Assembly: GCA_019925095.2 (NCBI GenBank)
Contig: CM034412.1
Span: forward strand, 9,628,501 to 9,692,500
DNA length: 64,000 nucleotides
Direction of reading: 5' to 3'
Source: Dendrolimus kikuchii
Lineage: Eukaryota; Arthropoda; Insecta; Lepidoptera; Lasiocampidae
Part shown: positions 1 through 10,138 of the stretch, piece by piece
Position numbering within the stretch: the first letter of the stretch is position 1
Layout of the letters: each line of letters opens with the position of its first letter
The notes under the pieces: generated by a model
Databases searched by the model: none
Told to the model about the DNA's origin: nothing
What the model saw: the letters and a program-made list of their open reading frames with translations, nothing else
Made by a program: the position numbers and the translations under genes

Positions 1-136
1 TAGAATTATGATGGAACATTTTTAGTGAATATATTTTGCTGAAAAAGCAACTTTTATTTTCGTCTTGTCCGTATGTATTGTATTTATATGAATGATATTT
101 GACAAGAAGGTACAGTCTCTAGTTATATGGCGCTAC

Positions 137-522
137 ATCATCATCATCATCATACGGGCGATAAGTCCTGATTGGATTCGGAGCGTTCGCTTCGACGCCC
201 AGTGTCCGCTTCTCTACTTTTTTTTCCACTTCGCGCGACCTCAATAAAAGAAGACCGAATACGTCTTCTTTTATTGAGACCAAGCCAGCATTTTTCTTTC
301 GACCGAGACTTGGTGGAGGCTGTATGACTAGACACTTGTTTCCCAAGTAACTAGCCGGTTTTCGTAAAACGTGGCCGTACCAGCGTAAACGACTCTCTTG
401 CAGTTTGTCTGCTGTGTCACGGAGATGAAGACTGCTGCGTATGCTGGAGTCCTTAACGCGGTCCTTCCGCGTCGCACATCCATCCATCGCAGCATATTCA
501 TTTCCGTGACGCTTCATTGCCA
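137..522 (-). pseudogene. RTE-type LINE ORF2 C-terminus, 5'-truncated
   Basis: Read on the minus strand, this encodes the C-terminal tail of an RTE-like endonuclease/reverse transcriptase, with the landmarks RKDRV, LRWYGHVLRKP and GNKCLV. The same tail occurs in the longer copy at 11943-14134. Codons after the GRKK region are scrambled relative to that copy, so it is a pseudogene. The 3' end on this strand is a short GAT-repeat tail (plus-strand ATC repeat at 137-153). A near-identical 12-bp pair, 125-136 and 523-534 (11 of 12 match), flanks the piece and fits a target-site duplication. Only the last ~130 codons were ever inserted. Confidence 0.75.
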
Positions 523-534
523 ATATGGGGCTAC

Positions 535-774
535 GCAATAGAGTCGTACAATCACAAATAAAAAATTAAAATAGAATCGGCGACAGACGTAACTGAGTAG
601 ATTTTTTTTCATGTACATAGTCGGTATTCAAATTTAGAAAAAATAAAAAAATATCAAGATGTCTTTTTTATTTAAATCAATATGTAGAGGGAGAAATGTT
701 AGCTTCCAAAGCTTTTTAGTACAAAGTTGAAAACTCTAAAATAAAGGAGATAGTAAAGCTTCAAAAATATTAAA
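535..774. other. A+T-rich stretch without recognised gene
   Basis: No convincing ORF, RNA or bounded repeat was seen. It may be the body of the Helitron-like piece that follows. Confidence 0.4.
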
Positions 775-911
775 AAAACCTATATGTTACTCTGATGTGT
801 AAGCTATATTATTGTAAAGTTTCATCAAAATCCATGCAGTAGTTTTTGCGTGAAAGAGTAACAAACATACATACATTCTTACAATCTTTCGCGTTTATAA
901 TATTAGTAGGA
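775..911 (-). mobile_element. Helitron-like repeat terminus (family A)
   Basis: The plus strand ends in GCGTTTATAATATTAGTAGGA. Its reverse complement begins TCCTACTAATATTATAAA, the same start as the copy at 42659. The line AGTAGTTTTTGCGTGAAAG and a CATA-rich stretch precede it. The TC start plus CTAG-T ends in sister copies fit a non-autonomous Helitron, but no helicase is present, so class assignment is an inference. Confidence 0.45.
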
Positions 912-1385
912 TAAATTGGTTTGAACAGAATCCGTTGTGTAGTTTATAAGACATGAGGAGTTATTTTGGTTTAAATACTTTTTTTTATATGGTTCCATTT
1001 ATCACAAAGAGCAACGGTACAGACTTGAATAGGTACATTTTATAAAGAAAACGTTATTAAGCTTGACGGTACTACTTGGTTAATTAACAACGACTTTTTC
1101 TTTGCAGTTTTTTACTAACTTAGAATACTGAATGTCAGAAAAGTTCTTCATAAAGTTATGATGTTATTCTTGTATTTTACATAAATATGTATTTGAGAAA
1201 GGTTTAAGAACGTATATTATTTTTTTATTTCCAACTTAAATAATGCTTTTAATGAAAATTGGTTTGAACAGATCCATTGAAAGTTATTTTTTGAGGGATA
1301 AGGTATTTACGACTAAATGTTTGTTTTGGTTTCGCAGACAAAAATCAAAAACAATCAAGTGACGGCATAGCTCATTCAAATGTAA
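912..1385. other. A+T-rich stretch without gene
   Basis: Only a short repeated motif was noted: AAATTGGTTTGAACAGA occurs at 914 and again at about 1257. It is likely debris of the same repeat family. No coding signal. Confidence 0.35.
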
Positions 1386-1612
1386 AGGCTCTGAGCTCGG
1401 TTCCTGGTATGGTAATTTTGTAAACGAAATTTGGTTTATCTACTATGGTCTGGGTGTCTGGAATCAGCTCCAGAGTGGTCCGTTATATATTACCCATAAC
1501 ACCAGCCTGGGTGTCTGGGATCAGTTCCAGGTCCGTTATATATTACCCATAACACCAGCGTAACATACTTTGCTTGGAGATATAAAATGAGTGTGTTTGT
1601 CTGCCAATTATA
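1386..1612 (+). mobile_element. tRNA-derived SINE, family SA, 5'-truncated
   Basis: This matches the non-tRNA body of the SINE seen complete at 8482-8698 (GGTCTGGGTGTCTGG, ATTACCCATAACAC, GTTTGTCTGCCAATTAT). The promoter part with A box is missing and the B box is degraded. The stretch CTGGGTGTCTGG to CATAACACCAG is present twice in tandem (about 1448-1503 and 1506-1558), a duplication not found in the other copies. Confidence 0.65.
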
Positions 1613-1618
1613 TTATTA

Positions 1619-1945
1619 CTAGCTGATGCCCGTGACTTCGTCCGCTTGTTATTTATTATTCCTTCAAAGCTGTTTAAGCAATTAAAGTTTTTTTAACTAT
1701 CCCACGGGAACTCTTTAATTTTTCGGTATCAAAAGTATCCTATATGTTGACAAGGGATATAAGCTATCACCATACAAAATTTCATTTAAATCGTTCCAGT
1801 TATTTCGGAGATTAGCCCGTACAAACAGACAGACAAACAGACAAACAAAAAATTTGAAAAAAATCTAAATTAGTTAGACTCGGTTTTTAGCATTTTTTTC
1901 ATTGTACAGAAATTCGACCTCTACAGTTTTATTATATGTATAGAT
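1619..1945 (-). mobile_element. Helitron-like repeat (family A), complete-looking
   Basis: The plus strand starts ACTAGCTGATGCCCGTGACT, so on the minus strand it ends in CAGCTAG-T, the CTAG-T end expected of a Helitron. The inner part has the family's landmark of ATTTCATTTAAATCGTTCCAG followed by CAGA/CAAA repeats. The other end, near GTATAGA at about 1940, would supply the TC start. Non-autonomous, no ORF. Confidence 0.45.
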
Positions 1946-2049
1946 TACTAACATATGCGAGTAACACTTCATTGGCGTTGCCATGACGACAATTATACTT
2001 TATGTCATATTTGTAAGTTTTGCAGTTCAAAAGCGGCAACAACAACAAA

Positions 2050-2340
2050 ATTGACCCGGGGTATAAGCTAAGTCTATGTCGAGTTTCATTTAAATCTGTT
2101 CAGTAGTTTTCACTTGATGCTGTAATGCTTAGCGCACACGGGCCACCGACCACAGCCACCTGTGGCCAGCGACAAGCAGTTGACACGCTTTTTCATACAT
2201 TTTGTAGTTATTCGCCGCACACGTGTGGCCGGCTACACGCTACCACACGAACAAAAGTGGCGATGGCGCGTGACCCATTTGCGCCCACACTAACAGACAA
2301 ATAAACAGATGGATAGACAAACGCACAAAAATTCTAAAAG
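2050..2340 (-). mobile_element. Helitron-like fragment split by a MITE
   Basis: The left part (ACCCGGGGTATAAGC to CACTTGATGCTGTAA) and right part (CAGACAAATAAACAG to TTCTAAAAG) join into one family-A fragment if 2126-2290 plus one TAA is removed. Confidence 0.45.
2126..2290. mobile_element. PIF/Harbinger-like MITE, 165 bp
   Basis: It is flanked by TAA at 2123-2125 and 2291-2293, a TWA-type target duplication. Near-terminal inverted sequence is seen at equal offset from both ends: GCGCACACGGGCC against GCGCAAATGGGTC (reverse complement of the right end), 10 of 13 matching. Removing the insert restores the host Helitron-like sequence. The interior is G+C-rich against its surroundings and non-coding. 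Confidence 0.5.
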
Positions 2341-2429
2341 TTGTATTTTCGGTTTCTTTTTCTCTATAGAGACGTTTTTCTCCTCAACGGAATCATTTGA
2401 TATGCGTGATTCATAATCCACTTCGCCAA

Positions 2430-2695
2430 TTTTTGCTTCTTCTTCTTCAGCCAATCAATGTCTACTGCTGGACGTAGGCCTCCCCAAGTCTGCACCACAC
2501 ATCCAGGTCTCTTACGCAGGCTGTCGTTCCACCAGGCTGGAGGGCATCTACATTACGCTTACCGAGACGCGGTCTCCATTCCAGGATAGGTTCGCTCCAT
2601 CACCTGTCGGTCCTGCGACAGACGGTACCGACCCACTGCCGCTTCAACTTTCCAATTTTATGAGCTATGTCGGTTACCTTGACTCTCTGTCAATT
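2430..2695 (-). pseudogene. LINE ORF2 C-terminal fragment (family E)
   Basis: The minus strand carries the end of a LINE polyprotein related to that at 52890-53170: the lines before its stop read like TVDIDWLKKK after a P-R-L-G-K-R-type basic stretch. The plus strand shows the complementary landmarks CAGCCAATC, GGACGTAGGC and CGAGACGCGGTCTCCA, shared with the 53-kb copy. No open frame survives along its length. Confidence 0.5.
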
Positions 2696-2755
2696 GTCGC
2701 TATTTGGTTAAAAACCTTTAAAACAGTTTACGAAGCACCTGTAAATTATTAACTC

Positions 2756-2948
2756 CCTACCTATGCGCGCAGAAATGGAGAAAAAAATGTCCTGCAGCCG
2801 CGCGGCCTGTCATAAGGCGCCAAAGCAACCCATAGCCAGGTCGTAGGGCATTTGCCCGCCTGGATGGCCACCGCCCATGGTCTAGAGTATGCGGCCATAA
2901 CAACCTTGCTGCCTTTCTGCTGAACTCATGCAGTAAAAAAATCAAAAC
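2756..2948 (+). mobile_element. Jockey-type 3'-end repeat (family J), internal deletion
   Basis: It matches the full copy at 26638-26957 from GCGCGCAGAAATGGAG through GGTCTAGAGTATG and CATAACAACCTTG, then jumps to CTTTCTGCTGAACTC and ends GCAGTAAAAAAA. About 115 bp of the reference copy is missing. The poly(A)-type end fixes the orientation. Confidence 0.65.
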
Positions 2949-3951
2949 AACATGATATATTTATTTATATACCAAATTACCAGAACGATGACTAAAATTA
3001 ATATGTTTATGCAGAACATTATGATGGCATAATACGTAGTGTATGAATTTTAATCAACGCGGTAAAACGATTCCAGGCTACCAAAACGTTAATTATTCAA
3101 CACATATTAATGACAGACATTCAGGATATGGGATTGTTTTGCTAATTTGAGAGTGAATTGAATGGAATACGTACTCATAAGGTGGTTTTCAATTATACGC
3201 GTTTCGGAGTAATTACTACATTCATAATGCATGCAATTTTATGTGTATTAAAAAATTCAAAATCGTTTATTTGCATAAAAAATGGATGCTTAAAAGACGT
3301 TTTAGTTTAAAATGTATAGTTTATTCTTGGCAAATTATGTTAGTATGTAAAGTAATTAATTTTCTTTCTTTTACACAGATCAGAGAAAATGTTTACAATA
3401 AAATTTATTGTTTATCAATAAATTAATTTAATTACTAACTAAATGTCATAATTTTACAATAAGCAAATATATATGTAATACGAAATGTCATTATTGTTCT
3501 TTAATAATAATAATATGATTCATTAAAATATTTTGCACGTAAAACAGCTAAGAAACTTAGCTAACAGCTTAAGTAATTTCATTCTAAACTGTTTATTAGG
3601 TAACTCTCTAAGCCTTTTTATTAGAAAACAAAATGAACTCATGACAGCCACATACTTTCATATACCTATTCAATTTAATTGATTTAACTAAAAAAAAAAC
3701 CTTAAAATAAAAATTATACCCTAAAAATAAATTACACGATGAATTTTTCAAATAGGCCTTTAGGGCCAAATCTACGCCAAAAAGCGCCAAATATACGAAA
3801 AACACTCAAATGACTCTCGGTGCCTATTTTGAAGAAAACTAACGTGGTATCATTAGGTTTTTCAATAATCAATTACCTTGCCAGAAATGAAATGGGCTGA
3901 TTTTGAAAAAAAAGACATAAGTACTGTATTATTACACCAAATCATAGTGTA
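2949..3951. other. A+T-rich unannotated stretch
   Basis: About 1 kb of A+T-rich sequence. Short ORFs at 3241-3426 (+), 3608-3805 (-) and 3862-4110 (-) have the low-complexity composition of the DNA and no recognisable motif, so I do not call them genes. Confidence 0.45.
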
Positions 3952-3966
3952 AGCCTTTAAGGACCT

Positions 3967-4991
3967 TTTTTTACGCACAGTACCGGGTCCTTTGCAAGGG
4001 ATTAGACCATAGTCGATCATGGAGGCATTCCCAGAAGGGGCAATCCAAACAGTAATCGACCGGCTTGTGTGGAGACTCGAACCTAAATGGCTAATACCCA
4101 CTAAAACCACCCTCCTCCGACGGCCCCGCGCTTATGGCAGGAAAGGCATGAGACTTAGAACGTAGTTACGCCCACACCGATCCTAGCGCAATAAGTGCCT
4201 GAGAAAGCCCCTGGAAAGGGCTAACTCACTTCGACGACAGGGGTGAAGACTCCTCTGCTCCCTTGATGCAAGAGGGCCCCTGAAGCGGTATTATTTTAGG
4301 GAGGGAAATCATGCGCATATCTGCGTCTCCGGGCTCCCGGCTGACGCCGGCGCCCGTGAGGAGGCGCATAAATACGCGCAATTCCACTTCTCTCCCTATC
4401 TCGTTCCGCGGCCTCCTTTTGAGACATCACTGTCTCGCAGAAGTTGGCCGCACCCACCCAATGATCATCGCTCTGCAGCACGGCTTGCACCAGGCTGCCA
4501 AGCGAATCAATCGGATCTACTATTGTCTCGAATTCAAACCTCTGTGGTGCCCAGGCTGCACACTCGACTAGCGTATGAAACGCCGTGTCAAGCGCGCCAC
4601 ACTGGTGGCATTGGGGTGAAGGCTGACAGCCCGCAATCTGAAGGTCCGAGTCCCGCGTTTCCGCGAGAGCCATCGCAACAGCTGCGGTCGAGTCGCTTCC
4701 ACCGTATCGACGCCGGCCACAGGGTTTTCCAACTCTACCGACCAAGATTAGCAGAACCGCGCTGGGCGGAGCCGAGCTCGACGCTGGCGGTCGTCGTCGG
4801 AAGGGAGGGATGTTTGGGGAGGAGGTTTGGAAGGAAGGGGAAGGAATACAAGTATTTGGAGTGGATAGGTGGGACACCACTGTCATAGGGTGAAGGGAGG
4901 AATGTGACAGTTGCCGCTAAGGGCTCCGGGGACGCATCCCCTTGTACCGCTTCCTGGATGGAGACGATTCCAGGGCGGCACCCCCTGAGGG
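3967..4991 (-). pseudogene. R1-clade LINE, internally deleted, TSD-bounded
   Basis: On the minus strand an ORF (4886 to 4296) ends with the C-terminal region of an R1-clade ORF2: a CCHC knuckle (CHQCGALDTAFHTLVECAAW), the segment FCETVMSQKEAAERDRE, and an Arg-rich tail. The 3' UTR runs to 3967 and ends in a run of seven A. The first ~75 residues of the ORF are Pro/Ser-rich and do not look like RT, and no RT domain is present, so this is a short element with a large internal deletion joined to 5' sequence. A perfect 15-bp direct repeat (AGCCTTTAAGGACCT at 3952-3966 and 4992-5006) bounds it. R1 elements proper are rDNA-specific; this copy is not in rDNA, so it is a dispersed relative. Confidence 0.75.
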
Positions 4992-5006
4992 AGCCTTTAA
5001 GGACCT

Positions 5007-5440
5007 ATATCAAGTAACGTCAAACGGCAAACAATGTTGATGTACGAATCGTGAGCTATGTGCTGCATGTACGTAGTAGATAGATATAAGTATATATATA
5101 TATATATATTATAGTTCGCGTTCCGCCAGTCACAGCACGGGTGTCTGTTATATCGTGTCTTCTAAATAAAATATAATAAATACGTGTAAACAGCATGTTT
5201 TCTTTCCACAGCCCAAGAAACAAGAGTGTTGTTGTTGTGGAGATAACCCTAGAAATGATAAACTTTTGGATAATGAGTGTATTTATTGAATAAATGGTAA
5301 AAAATACAATGCAATCTTTTACAATGTGGCAGACAGAGAAAATATTATTGATAAGTCAACTTCAAAGTAATTAAAAAAAAATATAAAACAGTTGCAGATA
5401 AAAAGAGTACGCAACAGTTGTTATAGCGCCATAGTCTTGA
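5007..5440. other. A+T-rich stretch with short (TA)n
   Basis: It contains a (TA)n run at about 5091-5110. No gene seen. Confidence 0.4.
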
Positions 5441-5676
5441 CCAGGCGATGAATGAATATGCTGCAGTGGATATGTGGAAGTCACGCGGATGGACCGCCTC
5501 AGGAACTCCCGCATCCGTGACAGTCTTCATGTCCGTGACATAACAAACTGCAAGAGATCCGCTTACTCTGGTATGGCCACGTTGTACGGAAATCGGCTAA
5601 TTACGTGGGGAACAAATGTCTAGTCATGCCTCCACCGCCAGGTCCAGGTCGAAGGGGTCGGCCCAAGAAAATTAAT
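5441..5676 (+). pseudogene. RTE-type LINE C-terminal fragment
   Basis: Plus-strand copy of the tail found at 137-522 and 11943-14134. It runs from AATGAATATGCTGCAGTGGA (NEYAAVD) through GATCCGCTTACTCTGGTATGGCCACGT (RLLWYGHV-like) to GGGAACAAATG and a proline-codon run (CCTCCACCGCCAGGTCCAGG). Frameshifts interrupt it. It stops abruptly at GGCCCAAGAAA. Confidence 0.65.
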
Positions 5677-6152
5677 GACAACAACAACCATACTCTTTAT
5701 TCCACAGTCGTGGTATGAAAACGTTCGTCAGTTTTCAAAATGATTCATTTAACGTCCGCGAACACAACTTTTCAAACTAAGTCACAGAACAGACTGTTCC
5801 ACAGAAAATTATATTTAACTGTTTTACAATAAATTTGAAAATTATTTAGATTAAAGGTATTTGATTTTCTATCTTGTCTAAAAAGATTATTTAGAGATGG
5901 AAAACCATTTTATTGCTTTTAATGTTTATGATAATTCATATCATCTTTGTTTCCGATGATTAAAACTATTGTTAAGCTCAGTGTCTGCCATTGTCAACAT
6001 TGCAGTTTCCTTTTTAACGTTTCTATAATTTCGGCAGTACTGTTCCTTGTACTCGTGCAAGCAAAAATCGACTTTAAGGTGACAAACCTTTTTATACCGC
6101 GACTGTACACCAAAATAAGAAAAATAATACACTTACTTATGGTCTTTAATAC
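5677..6152. other. A+T-rich stretch without gene
   Basis: ORFs at 5947-6285 (+) and 5994-6254 (-) overlap each other and run into the LTR; neither shows protein-like composition. Confidence 0.4.
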
Positions 6153-6558
6153 TGTTACAACTTGGACCCCGACAAAGACAAATTCCACGTACAGAACTGT
6201 AAAAGCACATTTTATTACCTGTAGGTATTTGAAGATTAGTTCAAATGCCGACAAAAAAGTAGATGATCATAAAAGGATTACATAACTGTAATCCGTAATC
6301 GTAATCGTTTACTTTTGTTCACTTATTTATTGCCATACGTTTCTAGGTTATGGTGGAGAATAGCCTATTGTTCTATTGTACTCGCTCATTAGCATCATTA
6401 GCCAGGTGTTGCGGATTACGATTACGACCTCCTGCATTATTTTTCGATTTGTTGTGTTCGGTTATATTTGTACCTGTGTTATACGTGTTTGTATAGTTCT
6501 AATAAACTCTATAATAATTCTAATGGCATTTTAATTCTAGTCCCGCTAACTCGTAACA
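6153..6558 (+). mobile_element. Solo LTR, 406 bp
   Basis: It starts TGTTACAACTTGGACC and ends ACTCGTAACA, giving TG...CA with short inverted ends. An AATAAAC polyadenylation-like signal lies at about 6502-6508, which fixes the orientation. The 4-bp repeat ATAC at 6149-6152 and 6559-6562 is the target duplication expected for a Gypsy-type integrase. No internal region is attached, so it is a solo LTR made by LTR-LTR recombination. Relatives are at 25717-26216 and 59992-60457. Confidence 0.75.
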
Positions 6559-6627
6559 ATACTATAAGGTAGTATAATGGCCAGCCTTATTGCTTAAAGC
6601 AATGTAATCCAGGCACCAACGGCCTTA

Positions 6628-6757
6628 ATACAAGGGATGCCCAAGGCCGCGCAAAGTGGAGAATTAAAGTAGGAAAGCGAACGTTCCGAACGCAACCGGG
6701 ATTTAACGCTCAGATGATATTGACTCCTTACCAGGTGTGGTAGCCATCCAGAAGGGC
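6628..6757. pseudogene. RTE tail fragment plus jockey-type scrap
   Basis: 6628-6722 (+) encodes the last residues of the RTE protein (GRAKW, then a basic stretch, ending just before the element's GAT-like tail). 6730-6757 is a minus-strand piece of family J (GGTGTGGTAGCCATCCAGA). Confidence 0.5.
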
Positions 6758-8112
6758 ATACTGCTACTACTACCTGACTAAAAGATGGTAGAATTTTGTA
6801 TCAGAACAATGATTTAGTAAATTCAAAGCAAGAAACTTAACCCCTTGCAAACTCGTTACGACAGTTTATTGACAAAACTTTAACTTGCTAACAAGTTGTT
6901 CTCTGTAAATCTGATATAGATTTACCAAGGAGGGACTCATGGAATTGTAGTTAATTTAATAGTTTACAGCATGTTTACTAAGTATATTAAAATTATTAAT
7001 TGCTCGAGTTATCTCCTGTTTTTCTGATAAGGCTAGTGGTAATAGTTGATTGTTAAACAAAATGGCGTAGTTAGTAATGCTGATATTATTGGAACGATGA
7101 ACCAAATTGAGTCAATTGGTTGGACTATACAGAATTGAAAGGACACGGCCGTATTTGACGACGTTGAATTATTTGAGTTTATATTTAAATGGATCACTTT
7201 GCTTCATTCGTACAAATTAAAAGACAGAAAGGAACCGTCTATAGACGGTTATAAGTCGTGCGAAGAAGGTTTGCCGATGGTCGCCCCTCCCGCTTCCTAC
7301 GACTGGTACCGGGGCTTACCTAAGTAGCACTAAGGACTTCTGCGAACGACTTATAATGCTGATATTAGATGGATCAACCAAATTGATTAAATATGGTTGA
7401 AAGACGCAGAAAGGAAAGGACACGACGAAATTTAATGACATTGAATGACTCAATTTTAAGTTTACATGGATCGCTTCAGATGCTTCATCAAAATCAGAGT
7501 TTTCCAAACTATTTAGGCAAGAGACCCCTTTTCGAAAATGAACTAATACCTCAAACCCCCATAGCCAAATTACTTTAAAAATGCTATCTCTGGTTTTTTT
7601 TTCATGTTGATGCAAAATACTTACCAATTTAAAACTTTGCGGTTTGTTAAGCAAGTGAGCTTGACATCATTTTCTCATAAAAATTTAGCAAAATAAATAG
7701 ACTTAAAATACAATTTATATTTATTTTAATAATATTGAGAAATAAAACATTAATTACATATAATGAAAGAAAACTTAAGTTATTTGTATTGTATTCTACT
7801 CATAGTCCCTTAATACTATATATAAGTAGAATACTAAGCCTAGATCACCGTCTTCTATGCTTAAAATTACTTAAAATTCAGTAAATATCAAGTGTTATTA
7901 ATATATTCCTAAGTGTTCACGACTAGTATACATAATAAAATTTATATTCAAATTAATGTATATAAAGCAGAGCAAGACAGTTTATCATAGATATTTGCTT
8001 ATAGCCGATTCCTATATTTTACTATTCATTCACTCGCTTTACCATCGGTTTAAATTTGACATCACTTGTAGGGATTTTATGTCAAATTTTAACCTATAGC
8101 AAGAAAAATTTC
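6758..8112. other. Unannotated stretch with a diverged tandem duplication
   Basis: 7076-7210 and 7352-7495 are diverged copies of one ~135-bp sequence (shared landmarks AATGCTGATATTA, CCAAATTGA, AAAGGACACG and TGGATCACTT/TGGATCGCTT). The ORFs here (7316-7654 minus, 7393-7578 plus) are overlapping and lack motifs. The rest is A+T-rich and featureless to me. Confidence 0.4.
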
Positions 8113-8350
8113 GCCAGGTGGTAGGGCATTTGCCCGACTGGATGGCGACTTTAGACCCCTAGTCTAAAGCATGTCGCCATAACAACCTTGAGTTGTGTTC
8201 CGGCATTAGTGACCAGGTTCCAGTTTGCCTTAAGAGAGCAGCAGCGTATTTGTAGCACCTTCGGTGTTGCAAATTTCCATAGGCGATGGTGACCGCTCTC
8301 CATCAAGTGGGCCGTCTGCCTGTTTGCTGAACTCCTGCAATAAAAAAATT
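8113..8350 (+). mobile_element. Jockey-type 3'-end repeat (family J), 5'-truncated
   Basis: It starts within the family consensus at GCCAGGTGGTAGGGCATTTG and runs to CTGCAATAAAAAAAT. The end is poly(A)-like. Confidence 0.75.
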
Positions 8351-8481
8351 AAAAAAAACAAATGAACGGTTGGTAAGATATTTAAGCCGGCCAGTACTTA
8401 GTGTATGAAAAACGCATGTTTGTCCGTACGTCAAACAATCAAACATACATATTTAAATGTATATAACATCCTAAGGCTGCC

Positions 8482-8698
8482 AAGTATTCTCAGTGTACAT
8501 ACACTAGTACGTACGTTACGCTTGTGTTATGGGTAATATACAACGGACTACTCTGGGGCCGATCCCAGACACCCAGACCATAGTAAATAACGGAGAAAAT
8601 ACGTTTCCGAAATTTACTATACCAGGAATCGAACCCGGAGCCTCTGCGTTGAAGTGAGGTAGGCCGGCAAAGGCTTAGCCCGCTCAACCACAGAGGCC
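8482..8698 (-). mobile_element. tRNA-derived SINE, family SA, complete head
   Basis: The minus-strand head is GGCCTCTGTGGTTGAGCGGG. It holds an RNA polymerase III A box (TGGTTGAGCGGGCTA, 8676-8690) and a canonical B box (GGTTCGATTCC, 8625-8635), with the spacing of a tRNA gene. The following body has no tRNA fold and is shared by five copies in the window. This is the reference copy for the tRNA-like head. Confidence 0.8.
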
Positions 8699-8699
8699 G

Positions 8700-9554
8700 A
8701 CTAATATACCGTCTGACGGACATAAGGAAAACAAAGATTTCGCGAAACCTTAAAAAACCTAACAGATAAACCTTAATGTATACAGATACCTAGTCACAAA
8801 GGGAAACAGTGGTATAGGTTCCATTAGAGGTGATATTTTTCCGAACCTCGTCTTATGGAGCACGTAAGACAATAAACCTTTTTTACGGCTTGACCACACA
8901 TTAGCCAGGTCGGCCCACCGAGATAAGAATAAGTACAGTAAAAACTATTTTATTGGCCGGAAGTTCCCTTTAATGTTTTCTATATAAACTGTTCACACTA
9001 ACAGTCGGCCCGCGTAATATTACATATTCCTATTCTTCACTATTTATGGTCTCCTAATTAGGGACTTGTCCCCAAAAATTTTATTTTGCGTCACAAAATT
9101 TTGCGGTAGGTATAAAACCTATTATTGACGACGTGTCTGAATGCCACATTACTTATTGCGTATGGGGGCAATAATGGTATGGTTTCTGCTATAGGTGTAA
9201 TAAAGACACGCCAAACTTGGGGATGATTTCCATCAAACGGCTCGCATCGCATCCGATCGAAACGGATTTTACAATCTTAAACGATATTAAATCATGTGCA
9301 TAGTATTTAAAGTCTATTTTACCAACTCGCAGACAGCAGCTTGACCGCGGGTCTTTTTAACCAACTTCAAAAAGGCTCCTCCGTTTTCAAGTCAGTTGTC
9401 AACTTGATTGGTATTTTTTTTGTGTATGTACATCGATTACGCTGAGATTTATGATCCGATTTACGTGATTCTTCTTTAGTTTGATGCGGAATAGTTGCCA
9501 TTTGGTCACCTAAAAATTGAACATAGTTTGGCCCGGTAGTTTTTTTTTATTTTT
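8700..9554. other. Unannotated stretch with repeat scraps
   Basis: 9226-9260 (GATTTCCATCAAACGGCTCG onward) matches the complement of 10795-10835 and is probably one end of a MITE family. 9358-9425 (ACCAACTTCAAAAAGGCTCC) looks like a dispersed repeat end. No gene. Confidence 0.35.
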
Positions 9555-10018
9555 TTATTGCAGGTGTTCAACAGACAGGCAGACGGCCCACTTGATGGAA
9601 AGCGGTTACCATCGCCTATGGACATTTGCAACACCAAAGGTGCTACAAATGCGCTGCTGCTCTCTTAAGGGAGAATTTTTTTTTTTTGTTGCCCGGTCTC
9701 TCCATCTTATGGCATGACGGAGTTATCGTTTCTTTATCTTTATTGCTTTCTTTATTACATGCATTAACTTAACTTTTACTACTTATTCTAGAACAAAATA
9801 AATCTTTGCTACTTGGGATTCTTAAGGGAGACTGGAACCTGGTCACTAATGCCGGAACACAACTCAAGGTTGTGATGGCGACATACTTTAGACCAGGGGT
9901 GGTAGCCATCCAGTCGGGCAAATGCCCTACCACCTGGCTGTGGGTTGTTTTGTCGCCTCTTACGACAGGCCGCCCGGCCGCAGGAAATTGTATTCTTTCT
10001 CCGTTCCTGCACGGATAA
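9555..10018 (-). mobile_element. Jockey-type 3'-end repeat (family J), split by an insertion
   Basis: Minus-strand, near-complete copy. Part one is 9555-9674 and part two is 9820-10018, together running from ATCCGTGCAGGAACGGAG to TGCAATAAAAAA. A 145-bp insertion with a 12-bp target duplication separates them. Confidence 0.8.
9675..9819 (-). mobile_element. Poly(A)-tailed retroposed insert, 145 bp
   Basis: It is bounded by the exact 12-bp repeat TCTTAAGGGAGA (9663-9674 and 9820-9831). On the minus strand it ends GAGAGACCGGGCAACAAAA followed by a pure A run, so it was made by reverse transcription of a polyadenylated RNA. The line ATAACTCCGTCATGCCATAA looks like a LINE 3' end; the source element is not identified. 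Confidence 0.7.
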
Positions 10019-10138
10019 ATTAAATAAGTTTTCATTTTATGAACATTTTTTATGAAAATTTTCCGTTCCCGTCAAGACACGCGGCACCTTTCGTAGACCT
10101 ACCCAGATAGATACTAAAAAGTAACAAATATAAAAAAA

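Noticed and set aside
119..335. Frame with an Asp run at its end (DDDDD)
   Set aside because: The Asp codons are the GAT-repeat tail of the RTE insertion, not protein.
4311..4888. Plus-strand ORFs of 86 and 121 codons
   Set aside because: Antisense to the R1-clade C-terminus, which has the recognisable CCHC and Arg-rich tail on the minus strand.
5947..6285. 112-codon plus ORF with an overlapping 86-codon minus ORF
   Set aside because: Both run into the solo LTR at 6153 and lack motifs.
8625..8690. Possible tRNA gene (A and B boxes)
   Set aside because: The same A/B box unit is attached to a non-tRNA body in several dispersed copies, so it is the head of a SINE; no intact cloverleaf or anticodon arm was supported.
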